In this document: piece after piece, positions 11,481 through 12,641 of the stretch
How positions within the stretch are numbered: the stretch's first letter is position 1
How the letters are laid out: each line of letters starts with the position of its first letter
Origin: Sulfuricurvum sp.
GTDB taxonomy: Bacteria > Campylobacterota > Campylobacteria > Campylobacterales > Sulfurimonadaceae
Direction: 5' to 3'
Length of the DNA stretch: 12,641 nucleotides
NCBI GenBank assembly: GCA_022729835.1
Contig: DZBC01000033.1
Coordinates: forward strand, 1 to 12,641
Program-made: the position numbers and the translations under genes
The notes under the pieces: generated by a model
Databases searched by the model: none
Told to the model about the DNA's origin: nothing
What the model saw: only the letters and a program-made list of their open reading frames with translations

Positions 11481-12641
11481 ATGTATCACGCGCTCCAACA
11501 AGTGCTCGACAGTCAGCTCTTACAAAACGGTCCGATGGTCGTATTTTTGTGGCAAAACGCGCCGGGGTGGCCCGTCCTCTCAGTCTCACCCAACCTCCAA
11601 TCGCTCTTGGGCCAATCCCCCTTGGCATTCACCAGTGGAGCACTTATCTACAGCGACCAGATCCATCCCGAAGACCGAGTGCGGGTGCTTAAGGAGGTGA
11701 AGCGCGCAAGTGAAGAGCGTACATGTAACGCCTTTACCCACGCACCCTACCGCTATCGCCATACACATGGTCACTACCTCTGGCTCAAAGATACCACCAC
11801 CATCGTGCGTGATGAAGAGGGCGCAATCACCCATTATGTCGGCTATTTATTCGACATCACCCCCGAAATCACCATGCAACAAGAGACCCGCTTTTTGAAA
11901 GAGCGGCTCGATCTGGCGATGCAAGCGACCATGGATGGATTGTGGGACTGGAATATACAAAGCGGTGAAGTCTACTTTTCTCCACAATGGAAGGCTATGT
12001 TGGGGTTTGCTGACGAGGAGCTAGGCAACACGCTTGACACATGGAAAGAGCGGGTACACCCAGACGATCTTAGTGCGGTCCATCACGCCTTAGAAGCCCA
12101 CCTTCATCGTAAGACGCAACAGTACCGCAGTGAGCACCGTATGCGTTGCAAAAACGGTCACTACCGCTGGGTGCTTGATCGCGGTGTTGTGGTGGAGCGT
12201 GACGATACCGGCAAAGCGCTACGGATGATCGGCACCCACGCCGATATCGAACAACGCAAACATGAGCAACACGAGCTTGAAAAAAGCAGACGACGCTTTA
12301 TGGAGATATCGCAAATCTCAACCGACTGGATCTGGGAAATCGACGCGCAAGGCCGCTACACTTTTGTGAGTGAGCGCGTCGTAGAGGTGCTTGGGTATGC
12401 GCCCGAAGAGATGCTGGGCAAGAGTCCCTTAGTCTTCATGAGCTCCCAAGAAGCGGCGCGGGTGGGAGAGCGCTTTATGGAGCACTTCGCCAAGCACACC
12501 CCGTTTCGTGATCTCGAAAATATCAACCTTCACCGTGACGGACACAGCGTCATCTTGCAAACCAGTGCCATGCCAATCTTCGAAGAAGACGGCTCGTTTA
12601 CGGGATACCGAGGCACCGACCGAGACGTCACCAAAGAGCGG
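11481..12641 (+). CDS. Multi-PAS sensory protein (N-terminal 387 residues; continues past window end)
   Basis: The reading frame is open from ATG 11481 to the last base of the window. AGAGGA lies seven bases upstream of the start. No signal peptide or membrane segment is present in this part, so it is probably cytoplasmic. Three PAS/PAC units follow one another. PAS1, about 17-128: GWPVLSVSPNLQSLLG, IHPEDR at 61-66, and PAC-type GHYLWLKDTTTIV..GY.FDIT. PAS2, about 140-257, PAS_3 type: DGLWDWN at 152-158, VHPDD, KNGHYRWVLDRGVV and GTHADIEQRK. PAS3, about 272-384: ISTDWIWEIDAQGRYTFVS, then VLGYAPEEMLGKS, with GYRGTDRDVTKER at the end. In Campylobacterota such proteins usually end in GGDEF/EAL, histidine kinase or methyl-accepting domains; which one applies here lies outside the window. 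The divergent GGDEF neighbour makes a cyclic-di-GMP output attractive but unproven. Confidence 0.92.
   Translation, partial: MYHALQQVLDSQLLQNGPMVVFLWQNAPGWPVLSVSPNLQSLLGQSPLAFTSGALIYSDQIHPEDRVRVLKEVKRASEERTCNAFTHAPYRYRHTHGHYLWLKDTTTIVRDEEGAITHYVGYLFDITPEITMQQETRFLKERLDLAMQATMDGLWDWNIQSGEVYFSPQWKAMLGFADEELGNTLDTWKERVHPDDLSAVHHALEAHLHRKTQQYRSEHRMRCKNGHYRWVLDRGVVVERDDTGKALRMIGTHADIEQRKHEQHELEKSRRRFMEISQISTDWIWEIDAQGRYTFVSERVVEVLGYAPEEMLGKSPLVFMSSQEAARVGERFMEHFAKHTPFRDLENINLHRDGHSVILQTSAMPIFEEDGSFTGYRGTDRDVTKER
11720..11727. repeat. TACATGTA palindrome, copy 9
   Basis: Inside the PAS gene, encoding Arg-Thr-Cys-Asn around residues 80-83, in the variable loop of the first PAS domain. Context is GCGTACATGTAACGC, close to a longer dyad. 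Confidence 0.9.

Noticed and set aside
1..12641. CRISPR array, tRNA, rRNA, insertion sequence or prophage.
   Set aside because: No regularly spaced repeats, no cloverleaf, no transposase or phage gene. TACATGTA copies are irregularly spaced, from 68 to over 4,000 bases, and so are not an array.

Overview
The window is bacterial and gene-dense, and slightly over half G+C by eye. The gene set points to Campylobacterota (Epsilonproteobacteria), probably a free-living sulfur or hydrogen oxidiser of the Sulfurimonas/Sulfuricurvum type. The clues are a HefABC-style efflux operon, an Sdh/Frd flavoprotein, many PAS, GGDEF and BLUF sensors, and TACAAT-like -10 boxes with no clear -35. This assignment is inference; no rRNA or other marker gene is present.

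Layout. 1-406 (minus): N-terminal part of a succinate dehydrogenase/fumarate reductase flavoprotein. 488-1387 (minus): uroporphyrinogen-III synthase (hemD) with an unexplained N-terminal extension of about 88 residues. 1452-1925 (minus): small outer-membrane beta-barrel protein. 2054-2491 (plus): mscL with a C-terminal zinc ribbon. 2505-2849 (minus): conserved-looking small protein of unknown function. 2850-3165: non-coding. 3166-8761 (minus): a four-gene tetR-tolC-adaptor-RND efflux operon in which each stop codon touches or overlaps the next start; an inverted repeat upstream is a good TetR operator candidate. 8885-9331 (minus): a BLUF blue-light sensor. 9383-10530 (minus): an MFS transporter broken by a single-base frameshift. 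10559-11347 (minus): a GGDEF diguanylate cyclase. 11481 to the window end (plus): a multi-PAS sensory protein, cut by the window edge and divergent from the GGDEF gene.

How they work together. The efflux operon encodes its own likely repressor plus all three layers of a tripartite pump (outer-membrane duct, periplasmic adaptor, inner-membrane proton antiporter). The BLUF, GGDEF and PAS genes make the right-hand third a signalling neighbourhood, and the dead MFS gene lies between two of them. The left part is metabolic and envelope housekeeping (respiration, haem, osmotic safety valve).

The most striking non-gene signal is the 8-base palindrome TACATGTA. It occurs nine times, inside genes, at gene ends and between genes, against an expectation of roughly 0.1-0.2 for this length and composition. 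By eye, every ACATGT in the window lies inside it. It sits at both edges of the efflux operon and at both edges of the HemD core. I do not recognise it as a described element; it could be an uptake-type, HIP1-type or chromosome-organising motif.
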